Below, piece after piece: positions 20,021 to 29,093 of a stretch of 64,000 bases of DNA. The stretch comes from Chloroflexota bacterium (GTDB taxonomy: Bacteria > Chloroflexota > Anaerolineae > Anaerolineales > Villigracilaceae). The notes below the pieces were generated by a model. The model saw nothing but the letters and a program-made list of their open reading frames with translations, searched no databases and had not been told where the DNA came from. Location: NCBI GenBank assembly GCA_024434165.1, contig QMIW01000005.1, positions 29,061-93,060 of the forward strand. The letters are read 5' to 3'. The position numbers and the translations under genes are program-made. Positions within the stretch are counted from its first letter, which is position 1. Each line of letters starts with the position of its first letter.

Positions 20021-21787
20021 TCACCCGCATCCAGCCACCCGATAGACTTTCGCCGCCGGCAGGGAAAAAACAGCCTGATACCAATCCGGCAAGTCGTCGA
20101 GCAAATCTGCGGCAAAGCTTTGGGGCATCCCGCCGACGTAAATGTAGCCCAGGTTCTTCCTGCACAACAGGGCGTGACCCTCCGGCTGGTCGAGGCGCAG
20201 ACCATTTGGGGCGAGCGCGGCGCTGCGGGAAATGAGCGGCGCGATCCAAATTCCGCCGTCCACGCCGGTGCGTGTGCCGGGCGACTCGAGCGCGGTCACA
20301 TACAAACCGGCGGAGGCGATGAGGATATTCGCATCGGGCGGGAGGGTTTTATCCATCCACGCGATGGCAGCCAGGTCGTCGTAGGTAACCAGTTGACAAC
20401 AATCGGACGGGTAAAACTCATGCCGAAGGCTTGCGTTCCACAGAACCAGCCCAAAGAGAAGAAAAGCCGTCAGGCGGGCTGGCGGCTGCCAGTCCGGTTT
20501 GAGGCGGGCGAGCGATTGCGTCAACCCTGAGAGTCCCAATCCTCCCAAAATGGAGAGTGGAAGATACATCATCATCTGCACGTAGGGACGGTCGAGCAGG
20601 GTTTGGACGCCATAACCGGGGATGTGGATGGGAATGAACAAGCCGGAGAAGAGCAAGGCAGGCAAGAGGAGGAGGAGAAAGGTCAGGTCGTTATGGAAGC
20701 GGGCGGCGAAAAGGGAAAGGAAGAGGATCAGGGCGAGCATCCAAACATCGGAATTTCGATAGCCGTTCACGAGAGGCTGGAGGACGGGGCTTTGCCAGAC
20801 ACAGCCAATCTCCACCGTCAGAATTGCGAGGAGGCAGGCGAATGTCAGGCGCTGGAATTTCAGAGGCAGCCGTTTTCGCCGCTCGACGGCAAACAGCGCA
20901 GCCGCCAGCATGACGAAGAAAACCAGGGAACGTGTGTGTATCAAAACGGATGTGAAAACGCCCGCGCCCAGCATGAAATAAAGCGATAGCCGTCTGAATT
21001 CGAAGCGGTCGTTTCGATATGCCGCGTAACCGAGACCCAATACGAAATGAACGCAGACCAGACCCAGGAGCGCGGGATATTTCCCCCAATCCAGAAGATG
21101 CGCGGGCATGTGCCAGCCGAACCCGGCGAGCAGAACGGTGAAGAGCGCGGCCGCGTCCGAACCGGTTTCGCGCCGGGCGATAAAAAACAGGGAAACGGGA
21201 AGGATGGCGAGAATCACCTGCCCAAACACCAGCATGACCTCGATGATGTTCGATTGGAAGAAACGAACGAACGCCAAGATCAGAACGTGATAGCCGATGT
21301 GATAATACGCTCCCTGCCCATTGGCGGGAACTTCCTTTGCCTCCAAAAGTATTTTGATGAGACGGTAATGCTCCGCCGAGTCGAAATAGGATGGCAGGAC
21401 CGCCTTCTGCAAAAATGCGGAACGCAAAACGAGGGAAACGGCAAGGAAGAAAATCAGCGCCGCAAAAGGCGGGGATATAGATATACGCTCCATCCTTTTT
21501 ACGACCATGAACAGGGAAAGGAGAAGAAGCACGGCGGCGATGAGCCTTCCAACCGCCGCTCCAAAAAGCGCTGAAACGGAAAACAGCAGAACAGCCCAGA
21601 GTCCAACAGGAAGAAGCCACCCTGAAATGGAAAGGGAGAAGTATTCGGCGGAAGCCGGATTTTTACCGAAAATCTTCGAGAGCGCGCGATGGATGACGAA
21701 CTGCCCCCACGCGAGAATGAGCAAAACCGATGCAAGCGTCCCGGCGTGACTGCCCAGCGCGCGAAAACCGTCCAGCCAGATATTCAT
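20021..21787 (-). CDS. Large polytopic membrane protein, probable GT-C glycosyltransferase
   Basis: A 588-residue protein. The frame is open to 22078, but MNIWLDGFRALGSHAG at 21787 starts the hydrophobic protein, and the part upstream is antisense overlap with the next gene. About 12 membrane segments are followed by a soluble tail (TLPPDANILIASAGLYV). LPSYFDSAEHYRLI after an early helix supplies the acidic residues expected of a GT-C enzyme. It lies 21 bp from the gene at 18407-19999 and 5 bp from the one at 21793, so it is probably co-transcribed with both. Confidence 0.72.
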   Translation of the reverse strand: MNIWLDGFRALGSHAGTLASVLLILAWGQFVIHRALSKIFGKNPASAEYFSLSISGWLLPVGLWAVLLFSVSALFGAAVGRLIAAVLLLLSLFMVVKRMERISISPPFAALIFFLAVSLVLRSAFLQKAVLPSYFDSAEHYRLIKILLEAKEVPANGQGAYYHIGYHVLILAFVRFFQSNIIEVMLVFGQVILAILPVSLFFIARRETGSDAAALFTVLLAGFGWHMPAHLLDWGKYPALLGLVCVHFVLGLGYAAYRNDRFEFRRLSLYFMLGAGVFTSVLIHTRSLVFFVMLAAALFAVERRKRLPLKFQRLTFACLLAILTVEIGCVWQSPVLQPLVNGYRNSDVWMLALILFLSLFAARFHNDLTFLLLLLPALLFSGLFIPIHIPGYGVQTLLDRPYVQMMMYLPLSILGGLGLSGLTQSLARLKPDWQPPARLTAFLLFGLVLWNASLRHEFYPSDCCQLVTYDDLAAIAWMDKTLPPDANILIASAGLYVTALESPGTRTGVDGGIWIAPLISRSAALAPNGLRLDQPEGHALLCRKNLGYIYVGGMPQSFAADLLDDLPDWYQAVFSLPAAKVYRVAGCG

Positions 21788-21792
21788 GGAAT

Positions 21793-22416
21793 TTATGGAT
21801 AATTGGGATAACCTGGCGTCGCAGCGGTCGAGGTGGGGGCTGGCGTTCCGCCGGGCGGGGGGGTCTCTCCGGGGGCAAGCGTCCTGGTTGGGACCTGGGT
21901 GTTGTTCCCTGCCCGCGGCGTGGATGCGCCGAGTTCCGACGACCCTTCGGCAGTGGGCGCGGAAGCGATCAGAACCGCCGTCACGGTAAACCTGCCCTTT
22001 GCCAGCAGGCGGTCGTCCTTTTTCGAAAGGATGCGAATCTCGATGCGTTCGTCCAGGTTGATTGAAGCCCCGATACACCAGACAATGGTCGGAACGTCGT
22101 CGTTTTTATCGCATTCGTAGCGGCTCTCACCCGTCACCCTTTCCACCAGCAGGTAAAACGCGGGGAATTTCTTCTCCGGCACGAACAGGTTGACGATGGT
22201 GTTCCCATCCCCGTCCCGCCCAAAGGACAACACGCACAGGTCTTCGAGGTCTGCGCCGCAATATGCGAAGAAGACCGGCTCCGCTGTGGATTTCGCGATT
22301 TGCCCCAAACGATATGCCTTCCAGCCGAACCATGCAAGCAGGGTAAAGACCGCCGCTCCGCCGAAAAGGAGGAGCAAAATCCCTGGCTTGGAAAACCTCT
22401 TGAACATTACAGCCAT
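21793..22416 (-). CDS. Membrane-anchored protein with Pro/Thr-rich tail, unknown function
   Basis: A 207-residue protein I do not recognise. One N-terminal membrane segment (about 12-32, ILLLLFGGAAVFTLLAWFGW) precedes a globular region with four Cys (FAYCGADLEDLCVLSF, YECDKND, VWCIGAS). The last 45 residues are a low-complexity tail of Pro, Thr, Ala and Gly. The architecture suggests an extracytoplasmic domain. The start could be three codons later (22407). It is probably in the operon of the adjacent membrane transferase. Confidence 0.7.
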   Translation of the reverse strand: MAVMFKRFSKPGILLLLFGGAAVFTLLAWFGWKAYRLGQIAKSTAEPVFFAYCGADLEDLCVLSFGRDGDGNTIVNLFVPEKKFPAFYLLVERVTGESRYECDKNDDVPTIVWCIGASINLDERIEIRILSKKDDRLLAKGRFTVTAVLIASAPTAEGSSELGASTPRAGNNTQVPTRTLAPGETPPPGGTPAPTSTAATPGYPNYP

Positions 22417-22526
22417 TCTACCACCGCAGGTTCACCGCCCCGCGCGGACGGTCAGCGGCGTGAATGAACTTCTCAAACCTGGCGTACTGCTTACAGCGAA
22501 TCTGACGGCGGTGAGAAAGGAAAAAT

Positions 22527-23444
22527 TTATTTATTTGCAGGTGTGATCTCTTTTGTGGTGGCATCAAGCCACCATTTTTTATTTTCGCTATCTTCCAAAA
22601 GAATTTGCCTTTCAACATTCCATTCAATAGGTCTGAAGCTTTCCTCACTGTTATCAACCAAGATTGTTTGCTGACCCGTTTCCGGAAAGAGTTGAAAAAT
22701 ATAGCTGAATGGGAAGATCAACTCACATGCTCCTATATAGTGAGCATAAATAAGCGATTTTCCATCAGGCGACCAATATATATCACTTGTATCTGTTACA
22801 AAATTCTGAGGATTTTCAACTTTAGGCAATTGGAAAGTCGTAGTAGTTTTTTCTTCAAAATCAAGAATGGATACATTTCCACCAAAAGTACCGATATACG
22901 CTAGTTTTTCCTCATCTGGGGATAAAGCCATCCAAGTTGCTTTATCGTCTCGCAATGTGACTTCTTCACCATTCGATAAATCGAACTTGATTAGGTCAAG
23001 CCCACCGGGTTGGAAATACCCAAAGCAACCGTCATTAAATGTTGGTAAATGGGAATAATATAAATACTTACCATCCTGCGACCATTTGAAAATATATGGA
23101 TATGTAAATCCCGGAAGCGGGTTGTCGTCTTTATTAACATCCTTCTGCTCAATAATCCAGCTATGATTATTATGATTACGAGAGACCTTGAAGAGCAAGT
23201 CTTTAGAAGTTTCACTTGATGTGAGTATAACTGTTCCTGTCCACTCCCCATTTGGAGATGCATTTTCTTGAAAGACAACCGTTTCGGCAATTGGTGTACT
23301 TGTCATAGTAGGAGTTACGGTTGGCAAAGAAGTAGGAGTACTAATCTCTGTAAACTCAGGCTGAACTGGTATCTCTGGGGTTGGTTGACAACTTACCAAG
23401 GCAAAAAGAATGATCAGTGATAAGAGCTTTACTTTTAGCTGCAT
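22527..23444 (-). CDS. Lipoprotein with WD40/PD40-like repeats, AT-rich gene
   Basis: A 305-residue protein with a lipoprotein signal peptide (lipobox LVSC near residue 19) and a Thr/Pro linker. It then has repeats of the TolB/PD40 type (FKWSQDGKYLYYSH, MALSPDEEKLAYIG, IYWSPDGKSLIYAH), which predict a partial beta-propeller on the outer surface. Function is unknown. The base composition is clearly more AT-rich than both flanks and the codon choice differs (many AAA, ATA and TTA codons). Together these suggest recent acquisition. Confidence 0.82.
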   Translation of the reverse strand: MQLKVKLLSLIILFALVSCQPTPEIPVQPEFTEISTPTSLPTVTPTMTSTPIAETVVFQENASPNGEWTGTVILTSSETSKDLLFKVSRNHNNHSWIIEQKDVNKDDNPLPGFTYPYIFKWSQDGKYLYYSHLPTFNDGCFGYFQPGGLDLIKFDLSNGEEVTLRDDKATWMALSPDEEKLAYIGTFGGNVSILDFEEKTTTTFQLPKVENPQNFVTDTSDIYWSPDGKSLIYAHYIGACELIFPFSYIFQLFPETGQQTILVDNSEESFRPIEWNVERQILLEDSENKKWWLDATTKEITPANK

Positions 23445-23470
23445 ATTTATTCACTCCCATTCTAAAAAGC

Positions 23471-24634
23471 TTAAAATTTACATACCTTTTGTATTGTTGT
23501 CATCACCCGCTCTTCGCGTTTGACCCACGTCAACTGCTCCACATCCACCCGCGCTTGCGCACCCAACGCCAACCGGCGCGGCTCATCGGCAAGCAACGAC
23601 TCAATCGCCGCTCTCCAATTTCCTATTCCCCATTCCCTATTCCTTTCCTCCACCGGCTCCACCAACACCGCATTCCCCTCATTCAACACCTCGCGTATCG
23701 AAGGCAAATCCGCCGAAACGATTCCCCGTCCCGCCGCCATGTACTCGAACATCTTCATCGGGTTGATGACCTCGGCAATATCCTGTCCGCTCGAAGCCTC
23801 GATGGAACGCGAGTATGGCATCAGCAGCACATCCGCTGCCGCCTGATACAACGGAATCGACTCATGCTTCACAAAGCCGGTCATCGTCACGTTGGTCATT
23901 TTGGATTCATTCAATTTTCCGCGCCAAAAATCCACCAACTCGGGCGTGCCGCCCACCCAGAGGAAATTCACGTTCGGCATTTGCTTTGCCAACTCAAAGA
24001 GCAAATCCGCGCCGCGCCCGGGGTAAATGTGACCTGTGAATCCAACGGTCAACCCCTCTTTCAAATTCAATTGACGACGCGCTTCGATGGGACTGGGCAA
24101 ACCCGCATACTTCTCCAACTCGACGCCGTTCGGCGCGAGCAATACCGCTTCATTCGGGAACTGGTAGTTGGTCGAGCGCTCCAAAGCCTTTCTCAACGCT
24201 GACGTGGTGACCGTCATTACTTTGGGAGTCTTCTGCTTCCAAAACTGTCTCATCCACCACACGCCGAGTTTGCCGGAATTGTCCGCGTGCATTTCGAGCA
24301 CCACGGGGTAGCCCATCCACGCGCCCAACGCCGCGGACTGGGGCAGCCAGGTGTAGATCAACTCCGCGCCAAATTTCTTCGCAGCCCGCTGGGCATGGAC
24401 GATAAAGTCGAGGCGTTTGAGTCCGCTGATGGACGGGAGCAATTCAAGGTCGGGTGTGAGGCGTAATCCGTAATGCGTGAGGAGCGTCTCTTTAGATACA
24501 GGTTTCGCCTCAGCAGGCGCGAACATCTTGAGATCATGTCCCAATTGAAGCAATGCCTGAGCAACCTTCATCGCCTGAATCGAATTGGCGGTGAGAGATG
24601 GAATCCTTGAATTTGTGATGAGCGCGATTTTCAT
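23471..24634 (-). CDS. Glycosyltransferase family 4/1
   Basis: A 387-residue GT-B glycosyltransferase. The C-terminal nucleotide-sugar domain starts around LTVGFTGHIYPGRGADLLFEL, and SGQDIAEVINPMKMFEYMAAGRGIV provides the E-x7-E region. Near residue 325 the stretch ERNREWGIGNWR is encoded by a GGGAATA-type heptamer repeat and looks like an in-frame insert. The gene follows the flippase gene after a single base, so they are probably coupled. Confidence 0.87.
   Translation of the reverse strand: MKIALITNSRIPSLTANSIQAMKVAQALLQLGHDLKMFAPAEAKPVSKETLLTHYGLRLTPDLELLPSISGLKRLDFIVHAQRAAKKFGAELIYTWLPQSAALGAWMGYPVVLEMHADNSGKLGVWWMRQFWKQKTPKVMTVTTSALRKALERSTNYQFPNEAVLLAPNGVELEKYAGLPSPIEARRQLNLKEGLTVGFTGHIYPGRGADLLFELAKQMPNVNFLWVGGTPELVDFWRGKLNESKMTNVTMTGFVKHESIPLYQAAADVLLMPYSRSIEASSGQDIAEVINPMKMFEYMAAGRGIVSADLPSIREVLNEGNAVLVEPVEERNREWGIGNWRAAIESLLADEPRRLALGAQARVDVEQLTWVKREERVMTTIQKVCKF
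23617..23650. repeat. Heptamer repeat (TATTCCC) inside the glycosyltransferase gene
   Basis: Degenerate tandem copies of TATTCCC/ATTCCCT run through this stretch in frame. The same heptamer occurs at 24636-24657 and 36680-36700. Confidence 0.6.
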
Positions 24635-24635
24635 C

Positions 24636-24657
24636 CTATTCCCTATTCCCTATTTCC
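24636..24657. repeat. Heptamer repeat (TATTCCC) at the 3' end of the flippase gene
   Basis: About three tandem copies of the heptamer. They encode the last residues of the flippase (IGNRE) and its TAG stop, and lie directly before the glycosyltransferase start codon. Confidence 0.65.
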
Positions 24658-25952
24658 TTCAACCCACGCAGCACCATCGTCCCCACTGAGGCAATGTAAT
24701 AGAACGAGAGCAGACCGCCCGCCGCCGCGACCCCATAAACCGGCACAAGCCAGAATGAAAGCGCGAGTTTGATGATGCCTGCCGCGAGTGTGACATAGAC
24801 AGGGAACTCCGGCAAACCGAGCGCCAACAATAGCGGACGATTCCAAAAGAGGATGTAATTGAAGACCAAGCCGATGGTCAGCGCAACGAGGGCGGGGTAG
24901 GCAGCGAGATATTCTTTACCCGAATAAATTTGAATGACCCAATGACCAAAGAGAATCAAGCCCGCGCCAATGGCAATGTTATAGGCAAATGAAAACGCGG
25001 TGATTTTTTTGAGAAAACTTTTGAGCCTGCCCCATGCTTTTTCAACTGCAAGTTTATTGATCTCCGGGAAGGTCGTGGCAATCAGCGGGTCGGCGGGGAT
25101 GGCGAGGAAATGCGTGATGGTGTATGCCACGCGATAATATCCAACCGCAGTGGTATTGAGAAAGAAGCCCACCCAGATCAACTCACTCTCGCGGAATAGT
25201 TTGATGATGGTCGCGCTGATGTTGGAACTGAACGCAAAGCGGAAAATTTCTCTGCGCGCCGTGAGTTTTGAGAAGGGCGTGCGCCACCATCCGCTGCCGA
25301 GTTTTTCTTTTAGTTGCTTTTGAGCGAGAGCGAAAAGTCCCAGTCCAAGAATGGATTTGCCAATGAGATAAGCAATCAAAACTATGGTGATACTGCCGCC
25401 GAAAAAGAACGCCCCCGTGATAATGAGTGTGGTAACGATGGCTTGAATTAAATTGACCGTCCCCTGTAAGTTGATCTTTTCAGTGATCTGCAAAACGCCT
25501 GTGGATGTTTCGGTATTAAAGTTCGCCAGCAGGTTGATGGCAAAGACCGTGAACATCCATGCAATGTCGGGGGTCTTGGCAAGGTATGTTTCAGCAAGCT
25601 GCGCAGTGAAAAGCACAACGAGAAATGCAACGAGCGAAACTGCGGCTTCGGTCAGCCCGGCAGCTTTGAGCAAGGCAGAGGCTTTTTCTTTTTCCTGCTT
25701 GTTCAGGTATTCGCCGCCATAGCGCACCACCAACTCGCCCATGCGAAACGAGAAGATGCTGTTCACCGTCGAAGCGAACGCCATCACCACGCCGATGAGA
25801 CCGAACCCAGCCGGTCCGAGCAGGCGCGTCGCCATGATGCCCTGCACTACGCTGAGTCCCAGTGCGAGGGTGTTGTTGCTGAACAACGATCCGCTGGAGC
25901 GCAGCACTCTGGCAAACAGTGGGTCATTTTTGAATTTGGAGAGAAGGGACAT
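24636..25952 (-). CDS. Polysaccharide flippase, Wzx/MVF superfamily
   Basis: A 438-residue protein with about 12-14 membrane helices. It opens RSSGSLFSNNTLALGLSVVQGIMATRLLGPAGFG, the usual start of Wzx-like oligosaccharide flippases. Such proteins move undecaprenyl-linked repeat units across the membrane. The locus therefore has both an ABC exporter (Wzm/Wzt) and a Wzx-like flippase, so it may build two glycans. The C-terminal residues come from a heptamer repeat. A TATAAT box lies 8 bp before the ATG, so the transcript may be nearly leaderless. Confidence 0.87.
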   Translation of the reverse strand: MSLLSKFKNDPLFARVLRSSGSLFSNNTLALGLSVVQGIMATRLLGPAGFGLIGVVMAFASTVNSIFSFRMGELVVRYGGEYLNKQEKEKASALLKAAGLTEAAVSLVAFLVVLFTAQLAETYLAKTPDIAWMFTVFAINLLANFNTETSTGVLQITEKINLQGTVNLIQAIVTTLIITGAFFFGGSITIVLIAYLIGKSILGLGLFALAQKQLKEKLGSGWWRTPFSKLTARREIFRFAFSSNISATIIKLFRESELIWVGFFLNTTAVGYYRVAYTITHFLAIPADPLIATTFPEINKLAVEKAWGRLKSFLKKITAFSFAYNIAIGAGLILFGHWVIQIYSGKEYLAAYPALVALTIGLVFNYILFWNRPLLLALGLPEFPVYVTLAAGIIKLALSFWLVPVYGVAAAGGLLSFYYIASVGTMVLRGLKEIGNRE

Positions 25953-25960
25953 TGAAAGAA

Positions 25961-25966
25961 ATTATA
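25961..25966 (-). promoter_or_regulatory. -10 box for the flippase gene (near-leaderless)
   Basis: TATAAT on the minus strand, 8 nt before the ATG at 25952. The upstream region is the palindrome at 25980-26012, so any -35 would fall inside that stem. Confidence 0.5.
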
Positions 25967-25979
25967 AACGCTTACAAAA

Positions 25980-26012
25980 AGACCTCGGAAGTCTTGCAGA
26001 CTTCCGAGGTCT
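25980..26012. repeat. Palindromic element family C, copy 1 (perfect 15-bp stem)
   Basis: AGACCTCGGAAGTCT, loop TGC, AGACTTCCGAGGTCT. It lies 4 bp beyond the 3' end of the epimerase gene, where it could act as a terminator. The AGACCT...AGGTCT framing is shared with 32197-32229 and 40804-40829. Confidence 0.75.
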
Positions 26013-26016
26013 GGTA

Positions 26017-26988
26017 TTAAGGCGTCAGGACTTCCTTCGCCCAATCGCGTTCCTTGTTATACCACTTAATGAGGTTGCTCAGCCCTTCGCGCAAGTCGAC
26101 CTGCGGTTCCCAGCCCAGCAGTTGCCGCGCCTTGGTCACATCGGCTTGATTGGTGAACATATCCGCCAAATTGGGCGGACCGTACTGCACATTGGCGGAT
26201 TTACCTGTCAGCTCTTCGATCATCTCAACGAGTTGATTGATGGTAACGACTTCGTGCCCGCCGAGGTTGATGATCTCGTAGCCGAGCGGTTTCAACGCTG
26301 CAATCGTGCCGCGCGCAATGTCGTCCACATAGGTGAAGCCGCGCGATTGTTTTCCGTCGCCATTGATGCGCACCGGCAGACCCTCGCTGATCCACTGCAC
26401 AAAACGGAACATGGCAAGGTCGGGTCTCCCGGCGGGACCGTATACAGTGAAATAACGCACCACCGTCACGTCAATATCATAGAGGTGATGATACGAATGC
26501 GCGAGCGCCTCCGCCCCCTTTTTGCTGGCGGCGTAGGGCTGCATCGGTTCGCTGCTGGAGGCGGTCTCCGGCGTGGGATATGGCGGGTTCTCTCCATAGA
26601 TGCTGGAGGTGGACGCAAGAATGAACTTTTTGCACCCGAACTGGCGGCAGACCTCCAGCATGTTCAACGTGCCGATGACGTTCGACTCGAGGAATGCCCA
26701 GGGGTTTTCCACGCTGTACCGCACGCCCGCCCGCGCCGCAAGATGGATCACGCCGTCGAACCTTTCATCCTTGAACAATTGAATGACCGGCTTCTCGGAA
26801 ATATCGCGCCGGTGGAATTTGAATCCCGGCAGCGCCTGCAATTTCTTCAGGCGGTATTCCTTCATGCGCGGATCGTACGCATCGTTGACGTTGTCAATGC
26901 CAACGACGGTATGACCCTGTTCCAGAAGCATTTCCGAGGTCCGCGCGCCGATGAACCCCGCCGCGCCTGTCACCAAATAATGCGCCAT
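26017..26988 (-). CDS. NAD-dependent epimerase/dehydratase, UDP-glucuronate 4-epimerase-like
   Basis: A 323-residue extended SDR enzyme with TGAAGFIG (residues 7-14), an IDNVNDAYDPRMKEYRL block typical of UDP-glucuronate 4-epimerases, SSSIYG and the active-site YAASKKGAE. It would interconvert UDP-glucuronate and UDP-galacturonate, supplying another acidic sugar. It lies immediately downstream of the UDP-sugar 6-dehydrogenase gene. UDP-GlcNAcA 4-epimerisation is an alternative that sequence alone does not exclude. Confidence 0.87.
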   Translation of the reverse strand: MAHYLVTGAAGFIGARTSEMLLEQGHTVVGIDNVNDAYDPRMKEYRLKKLQALPGFKFHRRDISEKPVIQLFKDERFDGVIHLAARAGVRYSVENPWAFLESNVIGTLNMLEVCRQFGCKKFILASTSSIYGENPPYPTPETASSSEPMQPYAASKKGAEALAHSYHHLYDIDVTVVRYFTVYGPAGRPDLAMFRFVQWISEGLPVRINGDGKQSRGFTYVDDIARGTIAALKPLGYEIINLGGHEVVTINQLVEMIEELTGKSANVQYGPPNLADMFTNQADVTKARQLLGWEPQVDLREGLSNLIKWYNKERDWAKEVLTP

Positions 26989-27005
26989 TCAATCTCCAAG
27001 AGCTG

Positions 27006-27051
27006 CAATTCCCCAATTACAGAATTACAAAATTACGTAATTGGGGAATTG
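27006..27051. repeat. Inverted repeat between the dehydrogenase and epimerase genes
   Basis: CAATTCCCCAATTAC (27006-27020) pairs perfectly with GTAATTGGGGAATTG (27037-27051) around a 16-nt AT-rich loop. It starts 5 bp after the dehydrogenase stop on the minus strand. It may be a terminator, an attenuator or a repeat; there is no T-run. Confidence 0.6.
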
Positions 27052-27056
27052 AGTAA

Positions 27057-28379
27057 TTAAAGCCGCTCCACCTTCTCGTTATTCCTGCCCAATTTACCGG
27101 TGGCATTGCGCGAATCGAATACGAACTTTGCCGCATTGACTATCGCCTCGTAATCGTACACCCTGTGGTTGGTGACGATCACCACCACATCCGCCTCCCT
27201 CACGGATTTCATCAGGTCCTTCACGCTGTCCATGTGCCAGCCGTCGTATTCGTGATGAATGTGCGGGATGTACGGGTCGTGATATTCGACCGCCGCACCC
27301 TTCTTCTGCAGCAGACCGATCACGTCCAGCGCCGGAGATTCGCGCACATCGTCAATATCCGGCTTGTACGCCGCGCCCAAAACCAGCGCTTTGGAGCCTT
27401 TCAACGTCTTCCCGCGGTCGTTCATCGCCTCCAGCACGCGGTTGACCACATAGCGCGGCATGTTCGTATTGATCTCGGAAGCCAGCTCGATGAAGCGGGC
27501 GTTGTAGTTGAACGACTTCATCTTCCACGAGAGATACAGCGGGTCAATCGGAATGCAGTGCCCGCCCAAGCCGGGACCGGGCGTAAACTTCATGAAGCCA
27601 AAGGGTTTGGTCGCGGCGGCGTCAATCACCTCCCACACATCCACGCCGAGGTATTCGCACATGATCGCCAGTTCATTGACCAGACCGATATTGATCATGC
27701 GGAACGTGTTCTCCAGCAGTTTCGACATCTCCGCCGCCTCCGCCGAGGAGACGCGGTGCACGGTTTGGATGGCGCCCTCGTACCAGGCGGCTGCCACCTC
27801 GCCGCACGCTTCGGTGATGCCGCCCATCACCTTGGGCGTGTTGATCGTGGTCCAATCCTCGCGTCCCGGGTCCACGCGCTCCGGCGAGAAGGCAAGGAAC
27901 CAATCCTCGCCCACCTTCAGGCTGTACTCTGTTCCCAGTTTCGGCAGGAGCAGTTCGCGCGTCGTGCCGGGATACGTGGTGGATTCCAGCACCACCACCA
28001 TGCCCTTGTGCATGTACCTGCTCAACTCCTCCATCGCAGAGATGATGAACGACATATCCGGGTCGCCGGTTTGACGAAGGGGCGTCGGCACACAAATGCT
28101 GACCGCATCCATGTCTTTCAACACGGAAAAATCCGTGGTGGCGGTGAGCAATCCATCCTTGACCAGACCGGCAACATCGTCGGTTTTGACATCCGGGATG
28201 TACGACTCGCCCTTGTTCAGCGAATCCACCTTGCGCTTGTCCGGGTCCACGCCGGTGACGTGAAAACCCGCCTGACCGAACACAACCGCCAGCGGCAAGC
28301 CGACGTATCCCAACCCCAAAATGGCGACTTTGGCATTCTTTTCCTTCAGTTTTTTGATGAGGGTATCTTTGGTTGACAT
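27057..28379 (-). CDS. wbpA: UDP-N-acetylglucosamine 6-dehydrogenase (WbpA-type)
   Basis: A 440-residue nucleotide-sugar dehydrogenase. The N-terminal Rossmann motif ILGLGYVGLPLA is followed by ISICVPTPL-type block VSICVPTPLRQTGDPD, ESTTYPGTT, SPERVDPG, and the catalytic-Cys loop GPGLGGHCIPIDPLYL near residue 260. The pattern fits WbpA/WecC-like enzymes that oxidise C6 of UDP-GlcNAc rather than UDP-glucose, but substrate choice is a family inference. Its product is the expected substrate of WlbA at 8953-9894, in the separate downstream operon. AAAGGAAA precedes the ATG. Confidence 0.9.
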   Translation of the reverse strand: MSTKDTLIKKLKEKNAKVAILGLGYVGLPLAVVFGQAGFHVTGVDPDKRKVDSLNKGESYIPDVKTDDVAGLVKDGLLTATTDFSVLKDMDAVSICVPTPLRQTGDPDMSFIISAMEELSRYMHKGMVVVLESTTYPGTTRELLLPKLGTEYSLKVGEDWFLAFSPERVDPGREDWTTINTPKVMGGITEACGEVAAAWYEGAIQTVHRVSSAEAAEMSKLLENTFRMINIGLVNELAIMCEYLGVDVWEVIDAAATKPFGFMKFTPGPGLGGHCIPIDPLYLSWKMKSFNYNARFIELASEINTNMPRYVVNRVLEAMNDRGKTLKGSKALVLGAAYKPDIDDVRESPALDVIGLLQKKGAAVEYHDPYIPHIHHEYDGWHMDSVKDLMKSVREADVVVIVTNHRVYDYEAIVNAAKFVFDSRNATGKLGRNNEKVERL

Positions 28380-28433
28380 TTTTCCTTTGATCCTGTACGG
28401 CAGCCCTTTGTTTTCGCGGCGCAGCCGGCGTTC

Positions 28434-28457
28434 GCAAGATAAATCCTGCGGTACTTA
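28434..28457. repeat. Palindromic element family B, copy 4
   Basis: GCAAGATAAATCCTGC (28434-28449, one mismatch) followed by GGTAC. The TAA stop of the uracil-DNA glycosylase gene starts at the next base (28455-28457). Confidence 0.7.
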
Positions 28458-29093
28458 AAACAAACTCAATTGCTTCGGCTTCTCAGGTTTTGGAGAAGCC
28501 CTCTTTTTCTCGACCGTTTTTCTGCCCAGCGACTTGCGCGCCTCGTCCAGCTGTTCAGGCAGCCGCGCGAAATCTGCCAGGATGGACGGCTTCAACGCCG
28601 CCTGATGCAGCGCCGCCGCCGGGTGGAACATGGGAATCACAAACCGCTCGCCGACCTTGTGCATTTGCCCGTGCACGGCGGTGATTTTCGCCCCGGGAAT
28701 GAACCTGCCCATCGAAAAGCGTCCCAGAGTCACAATGATACTCGGATTGACGGCTTGTATCTGCGCTTCGAGGTACTCGCCGCACGCCGCCAGTTCATCC
28801 GCCTGCGGGTCGCGGTTGCCCGGCGGGCGGCATTTGACCACATTGGCGATAAAAACATCCGAACGGTTCAACTCCGCCTGCGCCAGCAGCTGGTCCAGAA
28901 ATTTTCCAGAAGCGCCCACGAACGGACGCCCCTGCTCATCTTCGTGAAAACCGGGTCCCTCGCCAATGAACATAATCTCCGCATCCGCCGGACCTTCGCC
29001 CGCCACCGCCCGCTTCCGCGACTCGTGCAGGGCACACTTCGTACAGACGGCAACTTCCTTTGCAATGCGGGCGAGGGTCGGTTCGGCGCTCAT
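28455..29093 (-). CDS. Uracil-DNA glycosylase, family 4 (Fe-S)
   Basis: Removes uracil from DNA for base-excision repair. The 212-residue protein has the four cluster-binding cysteines expected of family 4 (C17, C20, C88, C104), the active-site motif GEGPGFHEDEQGRPFVG and MFHPAAALH near the C-terminus. About 35 Lys/Arg-rich residues follow the catalytic domain. It directly follows rimI, so both belong to one housekeeping operon with tsaB and tsaE. Confidence 0.94.
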   Translation of the reverse strand: MSAEPTLARIAKEVAVCTKCALHESRKRAVAGEGPADAEIMFIGEGPGFHEDEQGRPFVGASGKFLDQLLAQAELNRSDVFIANVVKCRPPGNRDPQADELAACGEYLEAQIQAVNPSIIVTLGRFSMGRFIPGAKITAVHGQMHKVGERFVIPMFHPAAALHQAALKPSILADFARLPEQLDEARKSLGRKTVEKKRASPKPEKPKQLSLF

